This document shows, one piece after another, positions 54,729-61,934 of a stretch of DNA of 64,000 nt; the stretch's first letter is position 1; each line of letters starts with the position of its first letter. Source of the stretch: Citromicrobium bathyomarinum. Its GTDB lineage: Bacteria > Pseudomonadota > Alphaproteobacteria > Sphingomonadales > Sphingomonadaceae. Both the position numbers and the translations under genes were made by a program. Under the pieces are notes generated by a model that had not been told where the DNA came from, searched no databases, and was given only the letters and a program-made list of their open reading frames with translations. The stretch covers positions 2,959,501 to 3,023,500 of the forward strand of contig CP155577.1 in assembly GCA_001306305.2 (NCBI GenBank), in the 5' to 3' direction.

Positions 54729-55625
54729 TCAGTCCGCGCCGCTCTCGCCAAAACCCCGTTCCAACCGTCGATACATCGTCCACGTCGCATCGTGGATTTG
54801 CGCATCGTCGGCCGTGGCGGGCAGGCGATAGACCGCCTCGAGATAGGCGCGGTCGAAAATGGTCAGGCCTTCTGGCGCTTCGAGATCGTCGTCGAACAGC
54901 GACAGGATCGTGGGGATGCCGGTAACCCCGCCCCCCGTGGTGTCATTGATCGAGACGAAGGTGCGCATCGCAGCGTAATCGGCAAGCTGCTGCAGCGTCT
55001 TGCCCGGCACGCGCTCGCTGTCGATCACGATGATCGCGCCGGTCATCTCGACGCGCACCTGGTTGGTCAGCCGCGAGCTCGAATACTGGCTGTTCAACGG
55101 CACTTCGATGTTGTTGATCTTGTAGGAGGTGAACTCGCGCCCGTCCTTGCCCTTCACATGCGTGCCATGCCAGGCCTGCACCGCGCCATTGCCGAGCTTG
55201 ATCCGCTCGTATTCGTAATCGCGCAGGGTCGCGAACAGCTTGGGCTCTGCCTCGCGCAAGTCATCGAGGTTTTTCGCGCCGTCGCGCACGAAAGCGACAA
55301 GCACGTTGACCAGGCACCCATCGCCGCCGACGGGAACGTCGATTTCACGCGCGGTCTCTTCCATGCGCGCGATCAGGGTGCGGGCATAGTCGGCCTTCAT
55401 GCCCATCACACCGAAGCAGACTTGCGAGTAGAATTTGGAAATCGGCTTGTCATAGCGGGCCCGGCGGGTGATCGCGCGGGTCATAGTTTCGACCGCTTGC
55501 TCGCGTTCGCGGACGCCTTCGACCACGATATCGTCGATCGGATCGGGTGTGGTTTCCTGTGCCGCGAGTGGCATGGAAAGCAGCAGAGGGCTGACGATCA
55601 GCGCGGCGTACGTCTTGCAAGGCAT
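54729..55625 (-). CDS. exported protein of unknown family, paralogue 1
   Basis: 298 residues. Signal peptide MPCKTYAALIVSPLLLSMPL cut near AAQ-ETT. The mature protein has KPISKFYSQVCFGVMGMKAD, then PVGGDGCLVNVLVAFVRDGA, ending in YRLPATADDAQIHDATWTMY. Close to paralogue 2 at 55848 over nearly the whole length. No known family recognised. AAGGAG lies 8 bases before the ATG. It converges on miaB with 18 bases between. Confidence 0.75.
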   Translation of the reverse strand: MPCKTYAALIVSPLLLSMPLAAQETTPDPIDDIVVEGVREREQAVETMTRAITRRARYDKPISKFYSQVCFGVMGMKADYARTLIARMEETAREIDVPVGGDGCLVNVLVAFVRDGAKNLDDLREAEPKLFATLRDYEYERIKLGNGAVQAWHGTHVKGKDGREFTSYKINNIEVPLNSQYSSSRLTNQVRVEMTGAIIVIDSERVPGKTLQQLADYAAMRTFVSINDTTGGGVTGIPTILSLFDDDLEAPEGLTIFDRAYLEAVYRLPATADDAQIHDATWTMYRRLERGFGESGAD

Positions 55626-55704
55626 GGCAACGACTCCTTTGATCGCCGCCAGCATGCCCTGTTTTTCCAATTCAGCCCAGCCGCTCTTGCGCCTGCGAAG
55701 ACGC

Positions 55705-55840
55705 CCAAGGGCAACCACGCTCGCAGCTTCGAGCGCGAGACCACGCAGATCGGCGATCTGGTTCAGGTCCCGCAGGAAGAGGCCGGGCCGAACCCGCTGC
55801 GCGGCGAACCGCTTGCACAGCCGCCGGCCTTGGCCCGAAC
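55705..55840 (+). pseudogene. decayed second copy of the miaB 3' end
   Basis: Plus-strand reading gives SFERETTQIGDLVQVPQEEA, which aligns with the miaB C-terminus [20 protein letters not shown]. The following GPNPLRGEPL matches [13 protein letters not shown] is alike from about 55710 to 55835 (TTCGAGCGCGAG and GAGGCCGGGCCGAAC are shared). It sits just before the stop of paralogue 2, exactly as the intact miaB end sits before the stop of paralogue 1. It has no start or upstream domains. Confidence 0.8.
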
Positions 55841-55847
55841 CCGCGCG

Positions 55848-56762
55848 CTAGTCGTCGTAGCCGTCGATGTCGGGCAGGCCTTCCAGCTTGCGATACATGG
55901 TCCAGGTCGCGTCGTGGATCTGGCTGTCGTTCGCGGTGGCCGGAAGGCGATAGACCGTCTCCAGATAGGCGCGGTCGAAGGTCGTCATCCCGTCGGGCGC
56001 GTCGGTCCCCTCTTCGAACAGCGAGAGGATCGTCGGGATGCCGCTGGCCCCGCCGGTGGAGGTATCGTCGATCGACACGAACGCGCGCATCGATGCGTAG
56101 TCGGCCAGCTGCTGCAGCGTCTTGCCCGGCACCCGGTTGCTGTCGATGATGACGATCGCACCGGTCATGTCCACGCGCACCTGCTTGGACAGGCGCGAGG
56201 AGGAGTACTGGTTGTTGAGCGGCGCGTCGCCCATCCCGCTATCGGTAAAATCGCGCCCGTCCTTGCCCTTCAGCTGCGTGCCGTGCCACGCGCGCACCGC
56301 GCCGTTGCCGCGCTTGATCCGGTCGTATTCGTAGTCGAGCAGCGTCGCGAACAGCTTGGGCTCGGCCTTGCGCAGTTCGTCCAGCTCCTGCTCGCCGTCC
56401 TTCACGAAGGCGATCAGGATATTGGGCTGGCACCCCTCGCCGCCGACCGGCAGGTCCACGCTGCGCGCGTTCTCTTCCATCCGCGCGATAAGCGTGCGGG
56501 CGTAGTCCGGGGTCATCCCGATCACCCCGATGCAGACCTGCGAGTAGAATTTGGAAACCGGCTTGTCGACCCGCGCCCGGCGCGTGATCTGGCGGGTCAT
56601 CGCCTGGACCTGTTCTTCCTTCTCGCGGATACCCTCGACGATGATCTCCATCCCCTGGGCGGACGCGTCGGGCTCGGCCTCTTGCGCAGGCTCCTGCGCG
56701 GCAACCGGCGAAACGAAAGCAACAGCCAGACCGAAGGCTGCGAGCGGGAAGAGGCGGCGCAT
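55848..56762 (-). CDS. exported protein of unknown family, paralogue 2
   Basis: 304 residues. Signal peptide MRRLFPLAAFGLAVAFVSPV cut near AAQ-EPA. Shares with paralogue 1 the segments KPVSKFYSQVCIGVIGM, PDYARTLIARMEENARS and YRLPATANDSQIHDATWTMY. The conserved cysteines (SQVC and EGC) could form a disulfide. Family unknown. Part of the duplicated unit together with the miaB remnant. Confidence 0.75.
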   Translation of the reverse strand: MRRLFPLAAFGLAVAFVSPVAAQEPAQEAEPDASAQGMEIIVEGIREKEEQVQAMTRQITRRARVDKPVSKFYSQVCIGVIGMTPDYARTLIARMEENARSVDLPVGGEGCQPNILIAFVKDGEQELDELRKAEPKLFATLLDYEYDRIKRGNGAVRAWHGTQLKGKDGRDFTDSGMGDAPLNNQYSSSRLSKQVRVDMTGAIVIIDSNRVPGKTLQQLADYASMRAFVSIDDTSTGGASGIPTILSLFEEGTDAPDGMTTFDRAYLETVYRLPATANDSQIHDATWTMYRKLEGLPDIDGYDD

Positions 56763-56849
56763 GTTCAGGACTCCAAGCGGGGGTGCCGCATGCAGTACCA
56801 GCCAAGCCGCTGCTTACAAAGACTGAGGGCGCGCCCTTTCGACGAACGA

Positions 56850-56881
56850 CGCCCGGCGCTCCGCGAAGGGAGCGCCGGGCG
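56850..56881. terminator. strong hairpin downstream of RcnB-like gene
   Basis: CGCCCGGCGCTCC at 56850-56862 pairs perfectly with GGAGCGCCGGGCG at 56869-56881 around the loop GCGAAG. It follows the minus-strand stop at 56900. No T-tract. Confidence 0.7.
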
Positions 56882-56899
56882 CGCATACTGGCATTCACA

Positions 56900-57514
56900 T
56901 CACCAGAAGAAGCGGTCGTACACCACCAGCACGCGGCCGTTGCGGGTGTCGATCAGCAGCACATCATTGCCGTAGCGGATGTAGCGCTGGTAGCCGTAGC
57001 GCGGCTGCGGCAGGTAGTAGTCGTAAGGGTCGACCCAGTAGCGCGAGCCCCAGAACAGGTTCGAGTTGAGCCGCCCGCCGACCCGCACCGGGCGATAGGC
57101 GAGCCCACGCGGGGCGTAATAGGAACCCCGGCGGAAGGCGTTACGCTCGGCCTGCCGGTACGCGCGCCAGTCGCGGTAATCGCGGCGCGCCTGGCGATAG
57201 TCGCGGCGGTCCTCGCGCCGGTCTTCCCGCCAGTCGCGGCGGTCCTCGCGCTGGTCCCGACGCCATTCGCGGCGGTCGTCGCGGCGATCCTGACGCGCAT
57301 CGCGCCGGTCATCGCGCCATTCTTCACGCCGGTCCTCGCGCGCCTCGCGGCGGTCGTCACGCCGGTCGTCGCGGCGCTGCTGCGCGGCATAGGCTTCGCG
57401 CGATTCGAGCCGCGCATTCCAGGCCGCCTGTTCGGCGGGGCTACGCTGCTGGGCACTGGCAGCGGTGGGCAGGACCAGTCCTGCGGCAACCGCCATGATC
57501 ACAAGATTTCGCAT
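56900..57514 (-). CDS. RcnB-like exported protein with Arg/Asp-rich repeat
   Basis: 204 residues. Signal peptide MRNLVIMAVAAGLVLPTAAS cut near ASAQ-QRS. Residues about 45-110 are a low-complexity run of Asp-Arg-Arg-Glu units (DDRRDDRREAREDRREEW and similar). The C-terminal part (WVDPYDYYLPQPRYGYQRYI and NDVLLIDTRNGRVLVVYDRF) resembles the RcnB/Ni-Co homeostasis family. Role beyond a periplasmic location is uncertain. The candidate phage end lies 34 bases upstream of its ATG. Confidence 0.75.
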   Translation of the reverse strand: MRNLVIMAVAAGLVLPTAASAQQRSPAEQAAWNARLESREAYAAQQRRDDRRDDRREAREDRREEWRDDRRDARQDRRDDRREWRRDQREDRRDWREDRREDRRDYRQARRDYRDWRAYRQAERNAFRRGSYYAPRGLAYRPVRVGGRLNSNLFWGSRYWVDPYDYYLPQPRYGYQRYIRYGNDVLLIDTRNGRVLVVYDRFFW

Positions 57515-57547
57515 TCCGTGTTAGTGGACAGAAGGTTCTAGAAGGGG

Positions 57548-57587
57548 TGTTGCCGGGATTAACCGGGATCTTGTGGGATCGTGAGGG
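57548..57587. repeat. phased GGGAT repeats, candidate transposable-phage left end
   Basis: From 57548 the DNA reads TGTTGCCGGGATTAACCGGG, then ATCTTGTGGGATCGTGAGGG. GGG occurs at 57555, 57565, 57575 and 57585, exactly 10 bases apart, three times within GGGAT. A TGT terminus followed by repeated binding motifs is what transposable phage ends look like, and the phage genes lie to the right. The 5 bases to the left are AGGGG, a possible target duplication. Confidence 0.4.
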
Positions 57588-58003
57588 CCGGTAAACGGCT
57601 CAATTTTGGGCTTCGTCATGGGTCCTCCCAAAAATTGGCGTTCGGCGGGACTGTCTAGAGTGGCAGTCCAATTAGACGATGAAATGGCGGTCGAGAGGCC
57701 CTTGGACGGTTCTTAGAGGGTGTTTCCTGACATTCGCCTTAAGAGCGCCTTAAGCGCGGATTAGCGCCACTTAAGATGGGCCTTGGGTGCCGCGATCGGC
57801 CCTTCGAGGCAGTGGAATCGATCTGGCGAACCGGGCTGAAGGTCGCCCAGTTAGGCCTTTCGCGGCCAGAACTGGGTTGTTGCTGATATTATTAGTGAAT
57901 TTGGCGCGGTGCTATGGTCAGTGGCCTTATGGCTCAGCCGAGAACTGGGCGGGTTTCTGCGCTCACCTTGCTAAGGCAACTGGGCAGCAATCACGCAGGT
58001 CAG
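57588..58003. other. gene-free stretch at the prophage boundary
   Basis: I see no convincing gene. Contents: an inverted repeat CAATTTTGGG (57601-57610) with CCCAAAAATTG (57627-57637), and three CTTAAG palindromes at 57738-57743, 57749-57754 and 57770-57775, two of them in GCCTTAAG. Short open frames at 57787-58092 and 57914-58192 lack ribosome sites and normal codon use, and are probably not genes. Confidence 0.5.
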
Positions 58004-58555
58004 TTAGTAGATCGCTCGTTTGTCGATGGCACTGGTGCCCAATGTATCCAAACTCCCGCGAGAGACTATCTCCAAAACGCCCAAACAATTGAAATCGGAG
58101 CGGCCCTCAACTCCGTTTTCCGCCATAAAACGATGGATGAAGCCCTCATCCCAGGCGCCGTTTTCCCGGACGTTGTTGCTTGTCAAAATTGAGCCGCGCC
58201 TGGAGATTTTCTCTATGTCCCCAAGCACCATATCATAGCAGCTGTAGCCATCATCGACCGGCAATGGGAGGATGACCGAGGGCAGGTCTTCCGAAAATTC
58301 TGACGATACGGAGAAGTTTGAAACTCCTGTCCTGTTCTCAGCCAAATAAACGCAATCGTATCCCTTACTCTCTCGCCAGCATCGGGCAGCGCCTCTCGCG
58401 CCCGAATCTAATACGGGACCGCGCGCAAAAAGGCTACCATCCGGCATTTTCTCCCAACTTAAGTCGAAATAATCGATGTCCTGCTTACGCTCTACCCCGT
58501 CGCCACAGCTGGGCAGCAGTGCCAAAAATACTAGCGGCAGCAGTAATCGACGCAT
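58004..58555 (-). CDS. prophage lipoprotein downstream of repressor (possible conversion gene)
   Basis: 183 residues. Leader MRRLLLPLVFLALLPSC with lipobox LLPSC. The mature part contains several cysteines (ARCWRESKGYDCVYL, GYSCYDM and DFNCLG). Less GC-rich than the host genes. It starts 5 bases after the repressor stop on the same strand, with GGGGAGG about 10 bases before the ATG inside the repressor 3' end. It should therefore be expressed together with the repressor in the lysogen. Family not recognised. Confidence 0.7.
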   Translation of the reverse strand: MRRLLLPLVFLALLPSCGDGVERKQDIDYFDLSWEKMPDGSLFARGPVLDSGARGAARCWRESKGYDCVYLAENRTGVSNFSVSSEFSEDLPSVILPLPVDDGYSCYDMVLGDIEKISRRGSILTSNNVRENGAWDEGFIHRFMAENGVEGRSDFNCLGVLEIVSRGSLDTLGTSAIDKRAIY

Positions 58556-58560
58556 GCAGG

Positions 58561-59211
58561 TTAGAGCCTCCCCACCTTTGCGATGACGCGACCGATGATC
58601 TGGAGCTCTTCATCAGCGGCGAAGTCATCCGACACCAAGGGATTGTCGGACATGATGGTGACGCCTTCGCCGGTTGGGCGCAAACGCTTGATCATGCCGA
58701 AGTCGCCCATCGCGCAGGCCCATACGCAGTCGTCTGCGGTGAGTGTCCTGTCAGCCAGATTGATCAGGATCGGCTCCCCATCGCGAATGGTCGGATGCAT
58801 CGAGTCGCCGCGTCCCGCTGCCCATACGAGATCCTCAGGGCGAGCATCTGTAAAGCTCCTGAGCCAAGCACGGGGAAAGAGACGCTTGGCCAGCTCCACC
58901 GGCCCACTGACATCGCTGCTGCCCATGCCGTAACGCATATCGATTTGGGCGACTTCGACGAGATCGTCCTTCTCCGCCTCGACGGGCGCCGACATGGTCA
59001 TCACATCGTCGGTCCATCCGGGGAATTTTGGGAATGCGTCGCGCAGTTTCTCTAGCGTGCTCTGGCTGAGCCGAGCTTCGGCCCTTCCCGAGGCAGGCCG
59101 CTGCACTGTCTTGGCATCAACCTTCGCCTTTTTTGCGACCTGCGCAGCTGAGACGCCGGCATATTCGATCAACGCCCGGATAAGCGCGGTATCCTGCTCA
59201 AATCCCGTCAT
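58561..59211 (-). CDS. prophage repressor, helix-turn-helix plus S24 peptidase-like domain
   Basis: 216 residues. The N-terminal XRE-like region is YAGVSAAQVAKKAKVDAKTV. The C-terminal LexA/CI-like domain has the nucleophile Ser in GRGDSMHPTIRDGEPILI and the Lys in FGMIKRLRPTGEG. Predicted lysogeny repressor that self-cleaves during DNA damage. Divergent from the Cro-like gene with paired operators between. Confidence 0.87.
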   Translation of the reverse strand: MTGFEQDTALIRALIEYAGVSAAQVAKKAKVDAKTVQRPASGRAEARLSQSTLEKLRDAFPKFPGWTDDVMTMSAPVEAEKDDLVEVAQIDMRYGMGSSDVSGPVELAKRLFPRAWLRSFTDARPEDLVWAAGRGDSMHPTIRDGEPILINLADRTLTADDCVWACAMGDFGMIKRLRPTGEGVTIMSDNPLVSDDFAADEELQIIGRVIAKVGRL

Positions 59212-59247
59212 GGCTAAGCGCTATCAGCCCACGCGGGGAACTAGCAG

Positions 59248-59283
59248 CGGAAAAATATCCGTTGTCATGGGGAAATAATTCCC
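59248..59283. promoter_or_regulatory. paired repressor operators in the prophage switch
   Basis: Two palindromes: CGGA-AAAATA-TCCG at 59248-59261 and GGGAA-ATAA-TTCCC at 59270-59283. Their inner 12-mers (GGAAAAATATCC and GGAAATAATTCC) agree at 9 of 12 positions and are centred 22 bases apart, about two helical turns. They fill the 78-base gap between the repressor and the Cro-like gene. Confidence 0.65.
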
Positions 59284-59289
59284 TTAGCA

Positions 59290-59544
59290 ATGCTGATTAT
59301 GAACCAGCAGTCGATCATTCGAGACATCGAGAAGCGAGCGCGGGAGCGTCGCATCTCGATCTCCGCGTTGTGTCGCCGGGCGGGCATCCACCCGGACACA
59401 TTCCGTAACTGGCGCAAGACGCCGGGGAATCCTGAGCCGGTCGGGGCCAACCTGCATCTGGTCGAGCGGCTCTATGTGGAGCTTCGCAAGATCGATGCCG
59501 AAGATGCCAAGCGCGTCGCGAAGAACGGCGGGGTGGCGGCATGA
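59290..59544 (+). CDS. Cro/Ner-like helix-turn-helix protein
   Basis: 84 residues. Small basic protein with the likely DNA-binding unit ISISALCRRAGIHPDTFRNW. First gene of the rightward phage operon, opposite the repressor, the position of Cro or Ner. ATG 59290 or 59299 are both possible. Its stop overlaps the next ATG (ATGA at 59541). Confidence 0.75.
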   Translation: MLIMNQQSIIRDIEKRARERRISISALCRRAGIHPDTFRNWRKTPGNPEPVGANLHLVERLYVELRKIDAEDAKRVAKNGGVAA

Positions 59545-60209
59545 GCGCGTCTCAGACATTCCCAACCGAAGTCCTCGCAACCGTCGGGGCGCGCGGTGAG
59601 ATCGAAGTCCTCGGACGCGCCTACTGGTCGCGTGACCTGTCTCGTTTCGCCGGGTGGACGGTGCGGGTGATGGTGCCCAAGGCTGAGGACGACGCCATCC
59701 AGGTGTGGCGTGGGACGCACTTCCTCGCCTCCGCCGATCGCATGGTCGATGTTGGCTTCGCCGCCCACGGCGCGATGCGACAGGCACTTGCACAGTCGGT
59801 CGAGGTCTCGCGGCGGGTGCGGGACGAAAGGCGGTCACTGGTCGTTCGCCGACGCGCCGAGCTTCTGGTGGAGCTGCTGGATCAAACCGTTGAGAACCGC
59901 AGCCTTGCGGTGCTCGCCATCGGCCATCTGTTGCCGGTGCATCCGATCAAGTGCCTCAAGGCGCTTCTGCTCAAAGTCCGGAACGTATTCGTCCAGCACG
60001 ATCTCGGTGGCGATGGCGAGGGTGCCAAGCGCGCTGAGCTGCGCCTCCATCTTGCGGAGCGCCTCTTCGAGCTGGCTGACGCGGTCTTCGAGGATCATCC
60101 CGATTTCCCTTCGATAAGTGCGATGCGTGAAGCCGCCGAACGCGACATCGCCGAGGAAGCTAATCGCGCCACCGATGCCGGTCATCGTCTATGTGGAGCG
60201 GCCAAATGA
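59541..60209 (+). CDS. phage protein with a Mu transposase C-terminal-like segment
   Basis: 222 residues. Residues about 12-75 (ARGEIEVLGRAYWSRDLSRF and VRVMVPKAEDDAIQVWRGTH) resemble, from memory, the beta-barrel at the C-terminus of Mu-type transposases. The DDE catalytic domain that should precede it is absent, so this is a fragment or a separate accessory protein. The frame is bracketed by ATGA overlaps with the Cro-like gene and the ParB-like gene, which favours translation. From about residue 98 on it reads like the antisense of the minus-strand frame at 59835-60185. Confidence 0.5.
   Translation: MSASQTFPTEVLATVGARGEIEVLGRAYWSRDLSRFAGWTVRVMVPKAEDDAIQVWRGTHFLASADRMVDVGFAAHGAMRQALAQSVEVSRRVRDERRSLVVRRRAELLVELLDQTVENRSLAVLAIGHLLPVHPIKCLKALLLKVRNVFVQHDLGGDGEGAKRAELRLHLAERLFELADAVFEDHPDFPSISAMREAAERDIAEEANRATDAGHRLCGAAK
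59835..60185 (-). CDS. possible antisense coiled-coil protein inside the phage operon
   Basis: 116 residues, or 87 from the internal ATG at 60098, which has AAGGGA seven bases upstream. The sequence MILEDRVSQLEEALRKMEAQ continues as an amphipathic coiled coil with normal codon use. It lies fully opposite the 3' half of the plus-strand gene at 59541-60209, in phase with it, so one of the two may be a shadow. Alternative: a true antisense phage gene. Confidence 0.35.
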   Translation of the reverse strand: MTGIGGAISFLGDVAFGGFTHRTYRREIGMILEDRVSQLEEALRKMEAQLSALGTLAIATEIVLDEYVPDFEQKRLEALDRMHRQQMADGEHRKAAVLNGLIQQLHQKLGASANDQ

Positions 60210-61180
60210 ACGCTCCTGCGCCCAAGTCGGTGCTGGAGAGCGCCAAGGCCGTGGTCCTCGATCCGAACACGATCGACGTGTTCGACCGGATCGGCTTCTA
60301 TTTCCCTGACAAGGCAGCCGCGTTCGGCAGGTTGATGGCGATCGACGGCCAGCGCGATCCGATCAAGGTCTCAGCACAGCCCGAGGGAAGCGAGTTCCCC
60401 TGGCGGCTGCATGTGGGCCTGCACCGGACGATGGGCGCGCGGATCGAAGGGATCGGCATCCACGCGCTGGTGGTCGACGGCACACCTGCCGAGCTGGAGC
60501 AGCTGGAGGCGAGCGAGAACCTGCACCGCAGGACGCCGCCGCCGATCGAGCGGGCCAAGTTCACCGCCGCACTGGTGCGCGCCGCGCAGGAGCGGATCGC
60601 GCGCGAGCATGGCGATGTTTCGCAGCAGGAGCTGGCGATCAAGGCTCGCTGGGCGCGGGTCAAGCACGGCGAAGAGGACCTTGAGAAGGCGCTCAATGCC
60701 GAGGCCGACGATACGCATGCCACGATGGCACACGTATATGGATGGGAGGAATCGGTCGGCGATGCGCTGAGCATTTCGCGCCGTACAATCCATCGCGATC
60801 TGGCGCTTTATCGGCTGGTGGTCGAGCCGTTTCCCCGGCTGGCGGAGCCGCTCTCGCAGCATCCGGTGGTGGGCGAGAATGCCAGCCAGCTGAAGAAGAT
60901 CGCCGAGGTCAAAGACGAAGCCGCACGGCGGCGGGTGATCGAGGCGCTTCTCGAAAATCCGCAGAGCAAGGTCGAGGACGCGCTGGTCGCTGCCGAGATC
61001 GCCCCGCGCGGACCGGATGCCACGCCCGCGCCGCAGCAGAAGTTCGTCAATCAGATCCTCGGCGGCTGGAGCCGCCTCAGCATCGGCCAGAAGCGCAGGT
61101 TCCTGCCCAGCTTCGTCGAGCAGCTGACCCCCGACATGAAAGCGCAGCTGCGCGAGCTGCTGGATGAGGAGCAAGGCTGA
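60206..61180 (+). CDS. ParB/Srx-fold phage protein with helix-turn-helix
   Basis: 324 residues. The N-terminal ParB-nuclease-like domain has INGQRDP-type IDGQRDPIKV, VGLHRTMGARIEGIG and EASENLHRRTPPPIERAKFT. A helix-turn-helix follows in VGDALSISRRTIHRDLALYR. C-terminal helical region. Such proteins occur in phage early operons and may control replication or partitioning. ATGA overlap with the preceding frame; TGATG with the next gene. Confidence 0.8.
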   Translation: MNAPAPKSVLESAKAVVLDPNTIDVFDRIGFYFPDKAAAFGRLMAIDGQRDPIKVSAQPEGSEFPWRLHVGLHRTMGARIEGIGIHALVVDGTPAELEQLEASENLHRRTPPPIERAKFTAALVRAAQERIAREHGDVSQQELAIKARWARVKHGEEDLEKALNAEADDTHATMAHVYGWEESVGDALSISRRTIHRDLALYRLVVEPFPRLAEPLSQHPVVGENASQLKKIAEVKDEAARRRVIEALLENPQSKVEDALVAAEIAPRGPDATPAPQQKFVNQILGGWSRLSIGQKRRFLPSFVEQLTPDMKAQLRELLDEEQG

Positions 61181-61524
61181 TGGGTCTTTTCCGCAAGCAG
61201 AGGGCGATCGACGCCGAGCTGTGGCAGCCGGGCGATATGGCGGAGTGCCTCAACGATGAGGGCTGGTGGCGGGTCGATGGTGAACCGGGCGTAGGTCCGC
61301 GTCGTGGAGAGGTCCGCCTCGTGAGCAAAGTCGTTACCGACTATTGCGAGGCGATCGACGGGCTGGCGCTGTTTCTCCACTTCGAGCGCTACAAGGGCGG
61401 GTTCTACGCCCCCTGTTTCCGCAAGATTTGCCCCAGCGCGGACGACCAGATCGCGGCGGAGAGCGCCTTCACCAACCTGATCCGCAGGCAGCACGTGCGC
61501 TCACCTGTCCGGGTGGCCCCGTGA
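61180..61524 (+). CDS. small phage protein, unknown
   Basis: 114 residues: MGLFRKQRAIDAELWQPGDM, with Trp-rich NDEGWWRVDGEPGVGPRRGE and two cysteines (FYAPCFRKICPSADDQ). No family recognised. Coupled to both neighbours by overlaps. Confidence 0.65.
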   Translation: MGLFRKQRAIDAELWQPGDMAECLNDEGWWRVDGEPGVGPRRGEVRLVSKVVTDYCEAIDGLALFLHFERYKGGFYAPCFRKICPSADDQIAAESAFTNLIRRQHVRSPVRVAP

Positions 61525-61727
61525 TGGGACGGCATGCGGCCAAGGAAGCTGCGCAGAAGGCGCGCCGTGAGCAACTCTCGCGCCTGCGCTGCACTCGCCC
61601 CCTGACGCCCGAGGAGCGCGCCGAAGAGGCGCTGCTGGAGCGTCGTCTGGCGGGCAGGCTGTGGGCGCGCGAGCAGGCCGAAACCGAGGCGCGCATCGCG
61701 CGCAAGCTGGAGCGGGGAGACGCGTGA
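61524..61727 (+). CDS. tiny charged phage protein, unknown
   Basis: 67 residues, rich in Arg, Glu and Ala (RLRCTRPLTPEERAEEALLE), predicted helical. Start ATG at 61524 overlaps the preceding stop; a GTG 3 bases earlier is possible. Stop overlaps the next start. Confidence 0.5.
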   Translation: MGRHAAKEAAQKARREQLSRLRCTRPLTPEERAEEALLERRLAGRLWAREQAETEARIARKLERGDA

Positions 61728-61930
61728 TGGCCCGGCAATCGCTCGCTGAGAAATATCGCCAGCACAGGCGCGAGTTCGTCCTCGCGCAGGAGCTTGGCTG
61801 CACGCCGATCGAGGCGCGCTTCGCGCTTCGCCGCCGCGACAAGGGAGCCACCGGCACGCGCAAGGTCGAGACGGCCCCACCGCAGCGGCTGCGCGATCTT
61901 CCCGACGAATCCTGGATGATGAGGGACTAA
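61727..61930 (+). CDS. tiny basic phage protein, unknown
   Basis: 67 residues: MARQSLAEKYRQHRREFVLA, then LGCTPIEARFALRRRDKGAT, ending PDESWMMRD. Possibly a small DNA-binding helix-turn-helix (LAQELGCTPIEARFALRR). Overlaps the preceding stop. Confidence 0.5.
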   Translation: MARQSLAEKYRQHRREFVLAQELGCTPIEARFALRRRDKGATGTRKVETAPPQRLRDLPDESWMMRD

Positions 61931-61934
61931 GCCG

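Noticed and set aside
54717-56975. Long plus-strand open frame of 752 codons across the two paralogues
   Set aside because: It is the antisense of the two minus-strand genes, both of which have signal peptides, ribosome sites and mutual similarity. Only the miaB-like part at 55705-55840 is meaningful, and it is a remnant.
56783-57541. Plus-strand open frame of 252 codons with Val/Ala-rich repeats
   Set aside because: Antisense of the Asp-Arg repeat in the RcnB-like gene; the hydrophobic repeat is a product of reading that repeat backwards.
57787-58192. Two small plus-strand open frames in the prophage edge
   Set aside because: No ribosome site, mixed composition, and overlap with the lipoprotein gene on the other strand.
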